Shown: positions 8,222-17,184 of the stretch, one piece after another
Position numbering within the stretch: the stretch's first letter is position 1
Layout: each line of letters opens with the position of its first letter
Assembly (NCBI GenBank): GCA_016871275.1
Contig: VFZG01000025.1
Coordinates: forward strand, 1 to 49,263
Source: Acidimicrobiia bacterium
GTDB taxonomy: Bacteria > Acidobacteriota > Vicinamibacteria > Vicinamibacterales > UBA2999
Direction: 5' to 3'
DNA length: 49,263 nt
Translations under genes and position numbers: made by a program
The notes under the pieces: model-generated
The model's database searches: none
What the model was told of the DNA's origin: nothing
Seen by the model: the letters and a program-made list of their open reading frames with translations, nothing else

Positions 8222-9508
8222 ATGATTGCACGATATTCGTTCGGTATGCTCGCCCTGCTGGTATTCGCTGGTCTGCCGAGCGCGGTCGCGCAGGAGCGAA
8301 CGGCGACTCCCGCCGGACCCAAGGAACCGACATTCACCCGCGACGTTCTCCCGATCTTTCAGGCGTCATGCCAGGGCTGTCATCGGAGCAATACGTCCGC
8401 CCCGATGTCTCTGGTGACGTATGAAGACGCACGACCATGGGGGCGCGCCATCAAGCAAAAGGTCATGGCGCGAGAGATGCCGCCGTGGTTCAGTAACCGG
8501 TCGGTTGGCGAGTATGAGGATGACCCGTCTCTGACGGATGCCGAGATCGCGACCATCGCGAAGTGGGTCGACAATGGCGCGCCGCGGGGGAACCTTGCTG
8601 ACGCACCGCCACCGGTGGCTTGGCCATCGGGTGGGTGGCGACTCGGCGAACCTGACCTGGTGCTCACGTCTCCGCCGGTGCAAGTGTCCGCTGTCTCCGG
8701 CGATGCATTTCCAGAGGTCGAGGTGCCGACAGGGCTGACGGAGGACCGCTATCTCCGCTCGATCGAAATCCTGCCGGAACATGATCCCGTCGTGCATCAC
8801 TTGGTCATATTCAGCGTCGGCGGCGTCGGCGCCGCGCCAGCTCAGGCGGGCGACGACCCGAGATGCGCGGGCGGGGCAGGCTGCTCGAAGCTGGCGAACC
8901 TCGCCAAAGGGGGCTCTCCCGACACCTTCGCTGAAGGCACTTCACGGTTGTTGCTCAAGGGATCCAGCATCCGATTCCAATATCATCTGAACTCCAATGG
9001 CAAGAGCCATGTCGAGCACACCAAGGTCGGGTTCCGGTTCTATCCGAAGGGCTACGTGCCGAAGAATCTGATCGTGGCGAAAGCCATCTCGAGCGGAGTC
9101 GCCGCACTCGTCATTCCTCCAGGCGTCGCGGACTACAAGAGTGTCTTCTCGATGAAGGTCGAGCGCGAAATGACGCTGGTGGATTTCCAACCCCACATGC
9201 ACTATCGCGGAAAACGCATGACGCTCGACGCCATACTGCCCTCGGGTCAGATACAGGCGCTAAGCGATATCGACAGGTTCACCCAGCATTGGCAGGTGAA
9301 CTACGTGTACAAAGACCCGCCGACGCTTCCCGCGGGAACGGTCTTGCGCGTGACCTCGTACCACGACAACTCGGCGGCAAACAAGCTCAATCCTGACCCA
9401 ACCGCCGTCGTGACCTGGGGCGAACGATCCGTGGACGAGATGGCCATCGCTCATATCGACTACTACGAGACGTCGCCGCAGACACCGAAGTCCAGAGACC
9501 GTCAATGA
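8222..9508 (+). CDS. Secreted c-type haem / PHM-like copper monooxygenase (no TPRs)
   Basis: The 428-residue protein has a signal peptide (cut near AVA-QE), a haem-c motif at 50-54 (CQGCH) and MPPW at 86-89. All six PHM copper ligands can be placed: His192-His193 and His255 for the CuH site, His325, His327 and Met407 for the CuM site. Met407 lies in SVDEMAIAH, much like the DEM segment of PHM. It shares with the protein at 5476-7428 the order haem, LGEPDL linker, two copper domains, but lacks the C-terminal TPRs. Two extra cysteines (215, 221) may form a disulphide. It is followed after 12 bases by a small secreted protein, probably in the same operon. Confidence 0.82.
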   Translation: MIARYSFGMLALLVFAGLPSAVAQERTATPAGPKEPTFTRDVLPIFQASCQGCHRSNTSAPMSLVTYEDARPWGRAIKQKVMAREMPPWFSNRSVGEYEDDPSLTDAEIATIAKWVDNGAPRGNLADAPPPVAWPSGGWRLGEPDLVLTSPPVQVSAVSGDAFPEVEVPTGLTEDRYLRSIEILPEHDPVVHHLVIFSVGGVGAAPAQAGDDPRCAGGAGCSKLANLAKGGSPDTFAEGTSRLLLKGSSIRFQYHLNSNGKSHVEHTKVGFRFYPKGYVPKNLIVAKAISSGVAALVIPPGVADYKSVFSMKVEREMTLVDFQPHMHYRGKRMTLDAILPSGQIQALSDIDRFTQHWQVNYVYKDPPTLPAGTVLRVTSYHDNSAANKLNPDPTAVVTWGERSVDEMAIAHIDYYETSPQTPKSRDRQ

Positions 9509-9520
9509 GGGTAAGGTCGG

Positions 9521-10051
9521 GTGGCATTGCGAGTCGTTGAACTGGTAGGGCCTGCTCTTCTGCGTCGGGTCGGCGGGTTCCTGTGCCTTGTAACAATATC
9601 GGTGGCGGTGTGCCCGGGCGGACCGGTGGTATTCGCGCAGACCGATAAGCCGGTCTACGCGCACTACGAAGGGTTCATGCGGCACAGCGATGGTGCACTA
9701 CTCGTGTCGTTCGGTTACATCAACATGAACGATACCGATGTGGTCATTCCGGCTGGCGAGAAGAATCATTTCACACTGGCGCCCGCCAACCGGCAACAGC
9801 CGCTGACCTTTAAGAAGGGACAGCATCGCTCAGCCTGTGTGATGGTCCTGCCGAAGGACTTCACTGGAGTGCTTCGGTGGAGTCTGACCCATGGTAACCA
9901 CGTTTCCGTCACCACCGAGCGAGCCCTCGAATCGTTCTACGCCCTGGCGGACCCAATCGCCCAGCGAGCCTCGGCCGGGGTCGATTGGCAGAATGCGCCC
10001 AGGGGCGTCTGCCTGACGCCATCGGAAAGAGGCCTTGCGAAGAACCCATAA
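9521..10051 (+). CDS. Secreted protein of unknown function, partner of the haem/copper gene
   Basis: The 176-residue protein starts at a GTG 12 bases after the monooxygenase stop, with AGGGTAAGGT upstream as ribosome site. A hydrophobic signal segment ends near VVFA-QT. The mature part contains VYAHYEGFMRHSDGALLVSF and GYINMNDTDVVIPAGEKNHF, then AGVDWQNAPRGVC near the end. The run 'EGF....DG...SFGY.N.N..' followed by 'P.G..N.F' recurs in acidobacterial hypothetical proteins, as I recall. No catalytic motif is seen. Tight spacing suggests that it works with the upstream enzyme. Confidence 0.7.
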   Translation: MALRVVELVGPALLRRVGGFLCLVTISVAVCPGGPVVFAQTDKPVYAHYEGFMRHSDGALLVSFGYINMNDTDVVIPAGEKNHFTLAPANRQQPLTFKKGQHRSACVMVLPKDFTGVLRWSLTHGNHVSVTTERALESFYALADPIAQRASAGVDWQNAPRGVCLTPSERGLAKNP

Positions 10052-10070
10052 GGTCTGACGGTAGGAAGCG

Positions 10071-12170
10071 TCAACGCTTTCTGGGACCATAGTGCGGTAG
10101 CACGCTGCCGTACTCCAAAGCCCCCAAGTCCGGCGCCCGGCCCGTAAACCCATCGGTCACCGTCGGCAGCACGACGCCGCGGTCCACGGCCGCCGACGCT
10201 GGTCGAAGGCGGACGTCGAGATCCCCAGGCCCGTAGAGTCGCTGCAGCGTCGTCTTGTCGCGCGCGTCGAGCGGCGGCACGCGGACGAACACGTCGAAAT
10301 CGATGAGCACACTGTTGCGGTCCTGCCCGGTCGCCCGGCTGTACTCCTCGAGCGTCGCGAAGCGGCGCGCCTCGAGCGTCGTCGGACCGGACAGTCCGGC
10401 GAAGTCGGTGGCCACGCCCGTCGATGGCGACGTCCATTCGAAGGACGTTTCGGCTTTGGGATTCGGCCGGAAGCCGTTGTAGTCGGACGAGGTGTAGTTC
10501 GTGAAAGTGCGGACGCTGAAGATGGCCGGCGCGGCGTGCTGCCCGAGCATCAGGTTGTTGCGCCAGTGCACGTTTGACCCGGCCGCAACGGCCGTCTCCG
10601 ACAGCACGGTGTTGTTGTAGAAGACGACCCCTGCCGACCCGGCCGTCAAGCGCGTCGACCCAGCCGGCAGGTTGTACGCGATGTTGCGAATCCAGTAGAT
10701 GGGCCCGCCGAGCGCCGGCTGGTTGCAGAACGCGTGCGACGGGTGGTTCAGGAACAGGTTCCGCATGATGCGGATGTTGTGCATGCCGCCGTCGGCCTCG
10801 ATCGGGTTGTCGTGCGAGTTGGTGATGTAGTTGTTGTAGAAGTCGATCGCGACCGGCCGGCGGTCCCAGTACTCGGGTGTCGGATAGCGCGGGCCGTCCC
10901 CGATGCCGGGCCCGCTCGGCATGGATCCGTCGGGATTCCCGTACGTCTCGATGTTGATGCCGTCGTGGAAGTGCGCGATGTGGTTATACGCGACGATGTG
11001 CCCAGGGCCGTACAGCTTCACGGCGACGTACGACGCCATCCGCGGCGGGAAGACCTGCCCGTTCACGCCGTGGAACGGCTCCCAGATCGCGCCGTCCCAG
11101 CCGATCAGGTGACCCGGGTCGTTGCGGCCGATGAACGTGTTGTCGGCGATGTAAAAGCCGCTCGATCCAGCGTAGTTCGTGAAGACGCCAGCGCCGACGT
11201 TCTGGAAGTGGCTGTGCTTCACCGTGAGCCCCGTGGCCCCCATCAGAAACTGCGTGCCCGCGAGGATGGCGATCTCGCTGTTGCGGAACGTGATCCCTTC
11301 GAAGTAGGTGTGGTCGGCCGCGCGGACGTCGAACAGTGCAAAGTTGCCGTTTCCGTCGAAGACGACCTCGCCGTCGCCGGCCGCCGTGATCGCAATCGGC
11401 CTCTCGGGCGTGCCGCTGGCCGTCAGGTAGTAGGTCCCCTCGAGCGGCACGGTCCGGTTCACATGTGGTTTGTTGGTGTATTCGTAGCGGTCGTACCTGT
11501 AGACGCCGGCGTGCACGAGGACGGTGTCGCCCGGGCGCACGCGCGGGCGGCCCGCCGTCGCCCAGTCGGTGCCAGCGCACCAGAAGTTATAGGCGCACAT
11601 CAGCCCTTCAAACGCCGGCTCCTGCTTCGGCCCGGTGTGTCCGTGCGGGTAGACATGGAAGATACGACCGCCAGCCACCGGTGTGGGCTCGGCGCGCGTG
11701 CGGACGGAGACGACTCGTTCCGCTTGACCGCGGACGCCGTCCGGGTCCGTCATCCGCATGCGAATCTCGTACGCCGTATCGGGCTCGAGATCGATCACAC
11801 TGCCGGCGAACATCGCGGGTAATACGACATCCACGCGTGACTCGGCGTAGATCCGCTCGCCGCCGATCCGCAGCAGCGGCAGTGCGGGCGACCAGTCGGC
11901 CACGCCCTGGCGGCGATACCCGACCTCCACTGACGCGTTGCGGTTGGTGTCGCCCTGGATGAACCACTCGAAACCCAGATTGATCAGCGTCGGCGGCTCG
12001 ACGACGAGTTCCCCGGGAACGACAACCTCCGGTGGCGGTGCGTCCGCCGCGCTCGCTGGGACCTGCGCACCCAGAGGTGTCGGCACACCGGCGATCAGCA
12101 CCGCACCGAGTCCGCAGAGACACGCCAGCCCCCACCACATTCGCCGGTGGTTCGTTCGTGCGATCCTCAT
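10071..12170 (-). CDS. Secreted right-handed parallel beta-helix protein, possible polysaccharide lyase
   Basis: From the ATG at 12170 the protein has 699 residues with a basic n-region and a signal peptide ending near PLGA-QV. GTG/ATG codons at 12191 and 12179 are alternative starts. Residues about 50-170 look like a fibronectin-III or Ig-like domain (DLEPDTAYEIRMRMTDPDG). The rest consists of short repeats typical of PbH1 coils (YFEGITFRNSEI, GLTVKHSHFQNV, GFYIADNTFIGR, HNIRIMRNLFLNH), in the manner of pectate-lyase-like folds. A PGDTVLVHAGVYR segment opens the helix, as in many family members. It lies next to a TonB receptor on the same strand, suggesting a role in polymer breakdown; substrate and catalytic residues are not evident. 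Confidence 0.78.
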   Translation of the reverse strand: MRIARTNHRRMWWGLACLCGLGAVLIAGVPTPLGAQVPASAADAPPPEVVVPGELVVEPPTLINLGFEWFIQGDTNRNASVEVGYRRQGVADWSPALPLLRIGGERIYAESRVDVVLPAMFAGSVIDLEPDTAYEIRMRMTDPDGVRGQAERVVSVRTRAEPTPVAGGRIFHVYPHGHTGPKQEPAFEGLMCAYNFWCAGTDWATAGRPRVRPGDTVLVHAGVYRYDRYEYTNKPHVNRTVPLEGTYYLTASGTPERPIAITAAGDGEVVFDGNGNFALFDVRAADHTYFEGITFRNSEIAILAGTQFLMGATGLTVKHSHFQNVGAGVFTNYAGSSGFYIADNTFIGRNDPGHLIGWDGAIWEPFHGVNGQVFPPRMASYVAVKLYGPGHIVAYNHIAHFHDGINIETYGNPDGSMPSGPGIGDGPRYPTPEYWDRRPVAIDFYNNYITNSHDNPIEADGGMHNIRIMRNLFLNHPSHAFCNQPALGGPIYWIRNIAYNLPAGSTRLTAGSAGVVFYNNTVLSETAVAAGSNVHWRNNLMLGQHAAPAIFSVRTFTNYTSSDYNGFRPNPKAETSFEWTSPSTGVATDFAGLSGPTTLEARRFATLEEYSRATGQDRNSVLIDFDVFVRVPPLDARDKTTLQRLYGPGDLDVRLRPASAAVDRGVVLPTVTDGFTGRAPDLGALEYGSVLPHYGPRKR

Positions 12171-12261
12171 CGCGCGCATTTCGCGGCCCACTCGTACTCC
12201 CGAACGTGGAGTCGAGCATGCGAAAGGGACGCCCAGTGCCGCCGACGAGTCATGTCAGGGG

Positions 12262-15117
12262 TTAGAAACGCATCTGCACACCGAAGCGAACAAGACGCCC
12301 GGACAGAATACGAAGTGGCATACCCACTCGTGGGTATGCGGTCGACTCGGCCAGCACTGGGTTGGCATTAAACGCGTTGAAGAGGCTGATCTCTGGCGTG
12401 ACTCGTGCCTTGCCGACCGTGAGGACCTTACCAATGGTCACGTCGAGCTGGTTGACGCGATCGAGATAGTCGCTGCCGGGCTCATTGAGACGCAAGTTCA
12501 GCGACGACTGACCCAGGGTTGCCCCCGTGAGCGTCCGGAAACTGGCGGCCGTTACAAGATATGTCTGAATGACCTCGTCGCCAGGCAGGCTCTGAAACAC
12601 GCCGCTCAGACGGAGGCCGTACGGTAATGGGTAACTCCCCGACATCTTGAACGTGACGAGGAACGGTATGCTGAAGTCGGCCTCATCACAAAACCGACCC
12701 TGGTTCGGATCAGTGACGTCGCAGGTGCTCGAGATCGTTCGGCCCGAGGACATGCCGCCGGACACAAACGCGCTGTTTGCCAGACGGGCGCTCATGGTGA
12801 CGTCGAATCCATCGTACTGGACCCGATTGTTCGCCGAGGTCGTGTCCAGCTCGTTGAGCGTGGCCAAGGCGCTGGGCTGGATGTTGTAGGTTGTGATCAT
12901 TGCTCCATTCCCGCGAGGGTCTGGAATACTGAACGGCGTATACACGCTGAGCGGCTTGGCGAGATCTGTGGTGAACGTGATATCGCGAAAGTCACGCCGG
13001 TAGTAGTTCACCGCAACGCCGAGACCGGGACGAAGTTCATGAGTGACGCCCAGGTTGTACAACAATTGATACGGCCGCTTGAGTTCGGGATCTGGATTCC
13101 TGTTGCGGCGAGCGCCGAATGTCCTCGGCAGTTGAGCAAAGTTGATTTCACAGCCAGCCGTCAGGTAGGTGCAGCCAAACTCGCCCTGTGCGAGATCGTC
13201 GCGATTCAGATCGGTCCACGCCAGGGTTGCGAAGGTCAGCACCATGGGGTTGTAGCGTTCCGGGAACGTTGACGCGTCCTGCTGCAGGTAGCGACCAACG
13301 GAGCCCTTGAGTCCGGTCCTGCCATCGCCGAAGACGTCGTACGCCGCTCCAAGTCGTGTGACCCAGTTCCTGAAGTTGGGAAGGTTGGGAATGGCATCAA
13401 AATGTCGCGCGGCGACGAAACGTCCTGCCGCAGCCGACGCTGCAGAAGATCGCGCCTTGAATTGCTCGAAACGCAATCCAGGATTGAACGTCAGCCGATT
13501 GAGTTTCCAGGAATCCTGCAGGTAGATGCCAAGGTCAGCTTCGAGATCGGAGCGTGAACTGATAGGCGTGTTGTAGGCCCGAATCTGAAGCGGCTGTCCA
13601 TTGTTGTAGACCTGCACCATGTTGCCGTTTTGGGTGTGCTCATTCTTGATCCAGCCAAACTTGTACTGCAGGCCTACCTTGAAGCTGTGCGTTCCGGTCA
13701 CGTACAGGGCTGAAGCCACGACATTCTTCGCGACTTTCGGTTGGTCGAATTCGGTGACCACATTGTTGTAGATCGTCAATCCTGACACGGCGATGTCGCT
13801 CTTTGAGACGTCGCCAAAGGGATCAGTCGCCGTCGGTTTCTTGCGGTCGGGCTGGCTCTTGATGTTGAACCCCATGAAGCCTCTGGAAAAACCGGCCTCC
13901 AGCAAGAGCTTGTTGGTCACCGTCGACGTCCACTTCAACTGCATGATGCCGGTAAACTGATCCTGAATGCCGCTGCCTGACAACGTCCTCGTGCCGGTCT
14001 CGCTCAAAAAATACTGACGATATCTGGGCAACGGGTCGAACATTCCCGTCAGCTTGTTGCTTTTGTTCAGCTGGAGCGTCAGTCGCGACGTGTGAGCTTT
14101 CAGGTCGGTGTGATCAAATGCGGGGCTGCCGTCTGGAAGGACCTGATTGGTCACGAAATTGCTCACGCCCCATCTGCGCGGCGAAAAAAAGAACCACAGC
14201 CGGTCGCGCCTCAGGGGCCCCCCGAAGCCGGCGCTGTAGTCATAGAGCCGCTTCAGGCTCGGCGCAACAGTGAGGCCCCTGGCGCGCAGATCGTCGTCAT
14301 TGTTCTGGGACGCCAAGCCGTCGTTCGTGTACACCGCCACACCCGTACCGGAGAAGCGGTTGCCGCCTTGTTTGGGAATCATGTTGATCAGGACACCACC
14401 ACTTTGAGACTCGGCGGACCCGGCGACGACTTGATACGACATTTCTTGATAGGCTTCCTGATTGTGACCTGCGCCTGCCACGGAACCGGTGGTTTGCAGG
14501 CTCGCGACGCTTATGCCATCCACTTGGAGCGCCATGTCACCTCCAAGCGAGCCATACGCCGCGACGGTCCCCTGCCACATCTGGCTCGACCCGCCAACGT
14601 CGAAGCGTCCGGCGCCGGAAGCGGCCAGCCCTGGAATGGTAGCGGCCAGAGTCTGGAAGCTTCGACCCGTCGGCAGGACCTCAACCTGTTCAGCCGTCAG
14701 CACACTGCGACTCGTCGTACTATGCACGTCGACGACTGGTGCGGCTCCCGATACGGTGATGCTTTCGTCGATCCCGCCGGTTCGCAGCTGAGCATTGACG
14801 GTCGCTGTGAAACCTGTTTCGAGCACGATTCGTTCGCGAATGAACGTCGTAAAACCTGGAAGGGTGAAGGTGAGCGAGTAGCTACCTGGTCGAAGGTCGA
14901 TGATACGGTACCGTCCGTTACCATCCGAAACAACCGAACGCATTTGCTCGATCAGGGCTGGACTCGAAGCCTCGACGGTGACGCCGGGCAGGACACCACC
15001 CGTTTCGTCCGTCACGACACCGGCGATCGCACTCTGCGCGAAAGCGGCACGACTCACGACAAGCGCGACGAGAAGACCGAACGTTGTGACCAAGCACCGA
15101 GCGAACGCTGTCTTCAT
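12262..15117 (-). CDS. TonB-dependent receptor with N-terminal carboxypeptidase-regulatory domain
   Basis: The ATG at 15117 gives 951 residues; a longer GTG form at 15138 begins right at the -10 element and is less likely. A signal peptide ends near AFA-QS. Residues 30-115 form a carboxypeptidase-D regulatory-like beta-sandwich (AGVVTDETGGVLPGVTVEAS, DLRPGSYSLTFTLPGF). Residues about 120-250 are the plug, and the remainder is a 22-strand barrel ending in RFGVQMRF. This domain order is the usual 'Oar-like' receptor of Acidobacteriota, which takes up large substrates or oligosaccharides with TonB energy. It probably pairs with the beta-helix gene 91 bases downstream. Confidence 0.9.
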   Translation of the reverse strand: MKTAFARCLVTTFGLLVALVVSRAAFAQSAIAGVVTDETGGVLPGVTVEASSPALIEQMRSVVSDGNGRYRIIDLRPGSYSLTFTLPGFTTFIRERIVLETGFTATVNAQLRTGGIDESITVSGAAPVVDVHSTTSRSVLTAEQVEVLPTGRSFQTLAATIPGLAASGAGRFDVGGSSQMWQGTVAAYGSLGGDMALQVDGISVASLQTTGSVAGAGHNQEAYQEMSYQVVAGSAESQSGGVLINMIPKQGGNRFSGTGVAVYTNDGLASQNNDDDLRARGLTVAPSLKRLYDYSAGFGGPLRRDRLWFFFSPRRWGVSNFVTNQVLPDGSPAFDHTDLKAHTSRLTLQLNKSNKLTGMFDPLPRYRQYFLSETGTRTLSGSGIQDQFTGIMQLKWTSTVTNKLLLEAGFSRGFMGFNIKSQPDRKKPTATDPFGDVSKSDIAVSGLTIYNNVVTEFDQPKVAKNVVASALYVTGTHSFKVGLQYKFGWIKNEHTQNGNMVQVYNNGQPLQIRAYNTPISSRSDLEADLGIYLQDSWKLNRLTFNPGLRFEQFKARSSAASAAAGRFVAARHFDAIPNLPNFRNWVTRLGAAYDVFGDGRTGLKGSVGRYLQQDASTFPERYNPMVLTFATLAWTDLNRDDLAQGEFGCTYLTAGCEINFAQLPRTFGARRNRNPDPELKRPYQLLYNLGVTHELRPGLGVAVNYYRRDFRDITFTTDLAKPLSVYTPFSIPDPRGNGAMITTYNIQPSALATLNELDTTSANNRVQYDGFDVTMSARLANSAFVSGGMSSGRTISSTCDVTDPNQGRFCDEADFSIPFLVTFKMSGSYPLPYGLRLSGVFQSLPGDEVIQTYLVTAASFRTLTGATLGQSSLNLRLNEPGSDYLDRVNQLDVTIGKVLTVGKARVTPEISLFNAFNANPVLAESTAYPRVGMPLRILSGRLVRFGVQMRF

Positions 15118-15139
15118 CGCGGAAGCTTCATTGAGCACC

Positions 15140-15169
15140 CTTATAGACTGTCAAGCCGGCCAAAGTCAA
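15140..15169 (-). promoter_or_regulatory. Promoter of the TonB receptor gene
   Basis: On the minus strand TTGACT (15169-15164) is followed after 18 bases by TATAAG (15145-15140). Start of transcription is expected near 15130, about 13 bases before the ATG at 15117. A second TTGACA inside the spacer is too close to a -10 to be used. Confidence 0.6.
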
Positions 15170-15326
15170 CGACATCGAGACATCACGGTGGAGTTGCGCT
15201 TCAACCGCGTGCGCTCCCGATACGACTATAGTTCGGATCGAAAACAGCGTTCATGCCCGCTGCAGAATGCTGGTTCGGCGATACATTGGCACTCACAGTT
15301 TCCAAGCACTATTGGGGTCGATCAGC

Positions 15327-16982
15327 ATGACAGGAAAGCCATCTCGAGAATCTGTTATTGATCGCCGGACATTGCTGGCCACCACCGCGACCGGAATGGC
15401 GGCAGCCTTGCTCAGTAGTTGGCCCTTACATCGATTGAGCGCGCAGCCGTCATTGCCTGTCCGGCAAGACGACTGGGACGCCGGGATCGTGCGTCATCTA
15501 TTACCCACGGTAAACGCGACGTGCATGCTGTTGAAGCTGTCCCTGCAACGCCCGCTGGCACGGCCACCGCAGTTGCGCATCGAGGGTGGCGGCATTAACA
15601 GGCGGATCGAAGGACGGATGAACGATACGGCCGGAGCATTCTGGCAGTTTTATGCGGAAGACCTGATTCCTGCTATTCGCTATCGGTTGTCCCTGCGAGA
15701 TTCAGGCGGGGCGTCCCTCTGTGAACCCTGGCCACTTTCTACTTTCCCGTCTCCCGACCAGCGACCCGAGCAGGCACGCGTGCTGTTTTACACTTGCGCA
15801 GGTGGTCCCCAGGGCAGCTACTCCGGCATTGGAAATCGCTCGGGGAATCTGCCCACGGAGATCCGCAATCGCCTGCTGCGCCGTGGCCTTGCCTTCGCGC
15901 CCGATGCGGTCGTCGCCAACGGCGATCATATCTACTGGGATCTGCATGCTTGGCAGGGCAAAAATGCCGGTGACCTCAGTAGCGCCGGCCGGCAGTCGAA
16001 TTTCGATTATCAGGGACGCGTGTTCGGCGGCAGCAATGAAGCCGCGCTACGGCTGGCAGTCGATCCACAGATTATTCCAGTGTACGGTACCGACTTCCGA
16101 TCGACTCCCGTGTTTTTCCTGCAGGATGATCACGACCACTGGGAAAACGATTCGCCGCTCTCTTACCCCGTGCCATGGTTCCAGCTGGAACTCGCGAGAG
16201 CGACCCAGCAGCTTTATTATCCGGAGTTTCTCGCAGAGCTGTCTCGTCCCGCAGGCTTGCCGTGGTCGAGGCGTAGCGAGAGAGGAGACTTGTCAGAGAG
16301 CTTCGGAACCTTGCGCTTTGGCCAACTCCTGGAGGTGCTGCTGTACGACGTCAGACGCACCCTCAACGTCGGCGATCTCAACGCCGTGTTCATCGACCTG
16401 GAAGTCGAGCGTTGGCTGGCTCAGCGTACTGCCTCGCGTGACACACGCCATCTGGTTCACGCGCCATCGAACCCTCCAGGCTGGACCGCCGGGAAATGGG
16501 GCGAGTGGTATCCCGATGTATTGGATGACAATGGCAAACTGACCACCCGCATCCCCAAGCCCCACTGGCGTCAGGGCTGGCTCGAGCAGCACGATCGTAT
16601 CCTGCGATCACTCACAGACATGCGACACCGAACACCGCTGGTCATCAGCGGCGATCTCCATGCCATCGGCATCGGCGACATCCGTCGATCGGGCAGACTG
16701 GATTTGAGCGCCAATCCGGTGACGACGGTATTGAGTGGGCCGATCGGAACGTCAATTGAAGGCTTCCCATCGGTGGTGAGAGGAGTCCGACCACTGCCGT
16801 CGGAGCACCTCGATCTGCATGAACAGGTAATTCCACGAGAAGAACACGGATTCACTATCGTGGATTTTTTTGCGGACCGCACCGAGTTGCGGTTGTTCAA
16901 ATGGGATGTGAACACCCAGCCACTCGGGGCCATCGATACGCTGGAACCGTTTCACACCGTGAAATTGCCAGCCCCTGCTTAA
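15327..16982 (+). CDS. Tat-exported PhoD-like metallophosphatase
   Basis: The ATG at 15327 gives 551 residues and a twin-arginine signal (DRRTLLATTATGMAAALLS); the open frame continues upstream without a sensible leader. An N-terminal Ig-like domain covers about residues 40-145. The phosphatase domain then shows metal-binding motifs of the PhoD/calcineurin-like superfamily: FYTCAGG near 155, NGDHIYWD near 197, DDHDHWEND near 265 and SGDLHAIGIG near 440. The family acts on phosphodiesters or phosphomonoesters outside the cytoplasm with Fe/Ca or similar metals. It diverges from the TonB receptor across a 209-base gap. A precise substrate cannot be assigned. Confidence 0.82.
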   Translation: MTGKPSRESVIDRRTLLATTATGMAAALLSSWPLHRLSAQPSLPVRQDDWDAGIVRHLLPTVNATCMLLKLSLQRPLARPPQLRIEGGGINRRIEGRMNDTAGAFWQFYAEDLIPAIRYRLSLRDSGGASLCEPWPLSTFPSPDQRPEQARVLFYTCAGGPQGSYSGIGNRSGNLPTEIRNRLLRRGLAFAPDAVVANGDHIYWDLHAWQGKNAGDLSSAGRQSNFDYQGRVFGGSNEAALRLAVDPQIIPVYGTDFRSTPVFFLQDDHDHWENDSPLSYPVPWFQLELARATQQLYYPEFLAELSRPAGLPWSRRSERGDLSESFGTLRFGQLLEVLLYDVRRTLNVGDLNAVFIDLEVERWLAQRTASRDTRHLVHAPSNPPGWTAGKWGEWYPDVLDDNGKLTTRIPKPHWRQGWLEQHDRILRSLTDMRHRTPLVISGDLHAIGIGDIRRSGRLDLSANPVTTVLSGPIGTSIEGFPSVVRGVRPLPSEHLDLHEQVIPREEHGFTIVDFFADRTELRLFKWDVNTQPLGAIDTLEPFHTVKLPAPA

Positions 16983-17088
16983 TTCAATCTGTTGCTCGGA
17001 CCGCAGTCGGTGGGCTCGTCCTGCTTGTTGCCGAGGACGTTGGAGGGGATTTCGGTGTCCACCGGGACGCGATGAATCTGCGCGTTCT
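16983..17088. other. Gap with a possible decayed minus-strand coding tail
   Basis: No intact gene is seen. On the minus strand a frame ends at TAA (16981-16979) and reads LKNAQIHRVPVDTEIPSNVL, then GNKQDEPTDCGPSN, a protein-like composition with no start codon and an in-frame TAG a few codons upstream. It could be the remnant of a lost gene or chance. Confidence 0.2.
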
Positions 17089-17184
17089 TCAGGCGCCGCC
17101 GGGCAGGGCGGCCTGTCCGGCTAGCTTCAATCGAACCGCCAGCTTCTCGAAGTGGGCCCGGAGCTCAGACCTACGGTCGGTCAT
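17089..17184 (-). CDS. Possible 31-residue small protein coupled to the methyltransferase
   Basis: The ATG at 17184 overlaps the methyltransferase stop as ATGA, a pattern typical of coupled translation. The 31 residues (MTDRRSELRAHFEKLAVRLK, then LAGQAALPGGA) would form a basic amphipathic helix with a short tail. No family is recognised. It could equally be a chance frame after the real gene end. Confidence 0.3.
   Translation of the reverse strand: MTDRRSELRAHFEKLAVRLKLAGQAALPGGA

Noticed and set aside
10734-11822. A 362-codon plus-strand frame
   Set aside because: Antisense to the beta-helix gene. Val/Asp/Arg-rich without pattern, whereas the minus strand shows regular beta-helix coils.
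15118-15138. GTG at 15138 as start of the TonB receptor
   Set aside because: It falls immediately at the -10 element, upstream of the expected transcript start; the ATG at 15117 opens the signal peptide.
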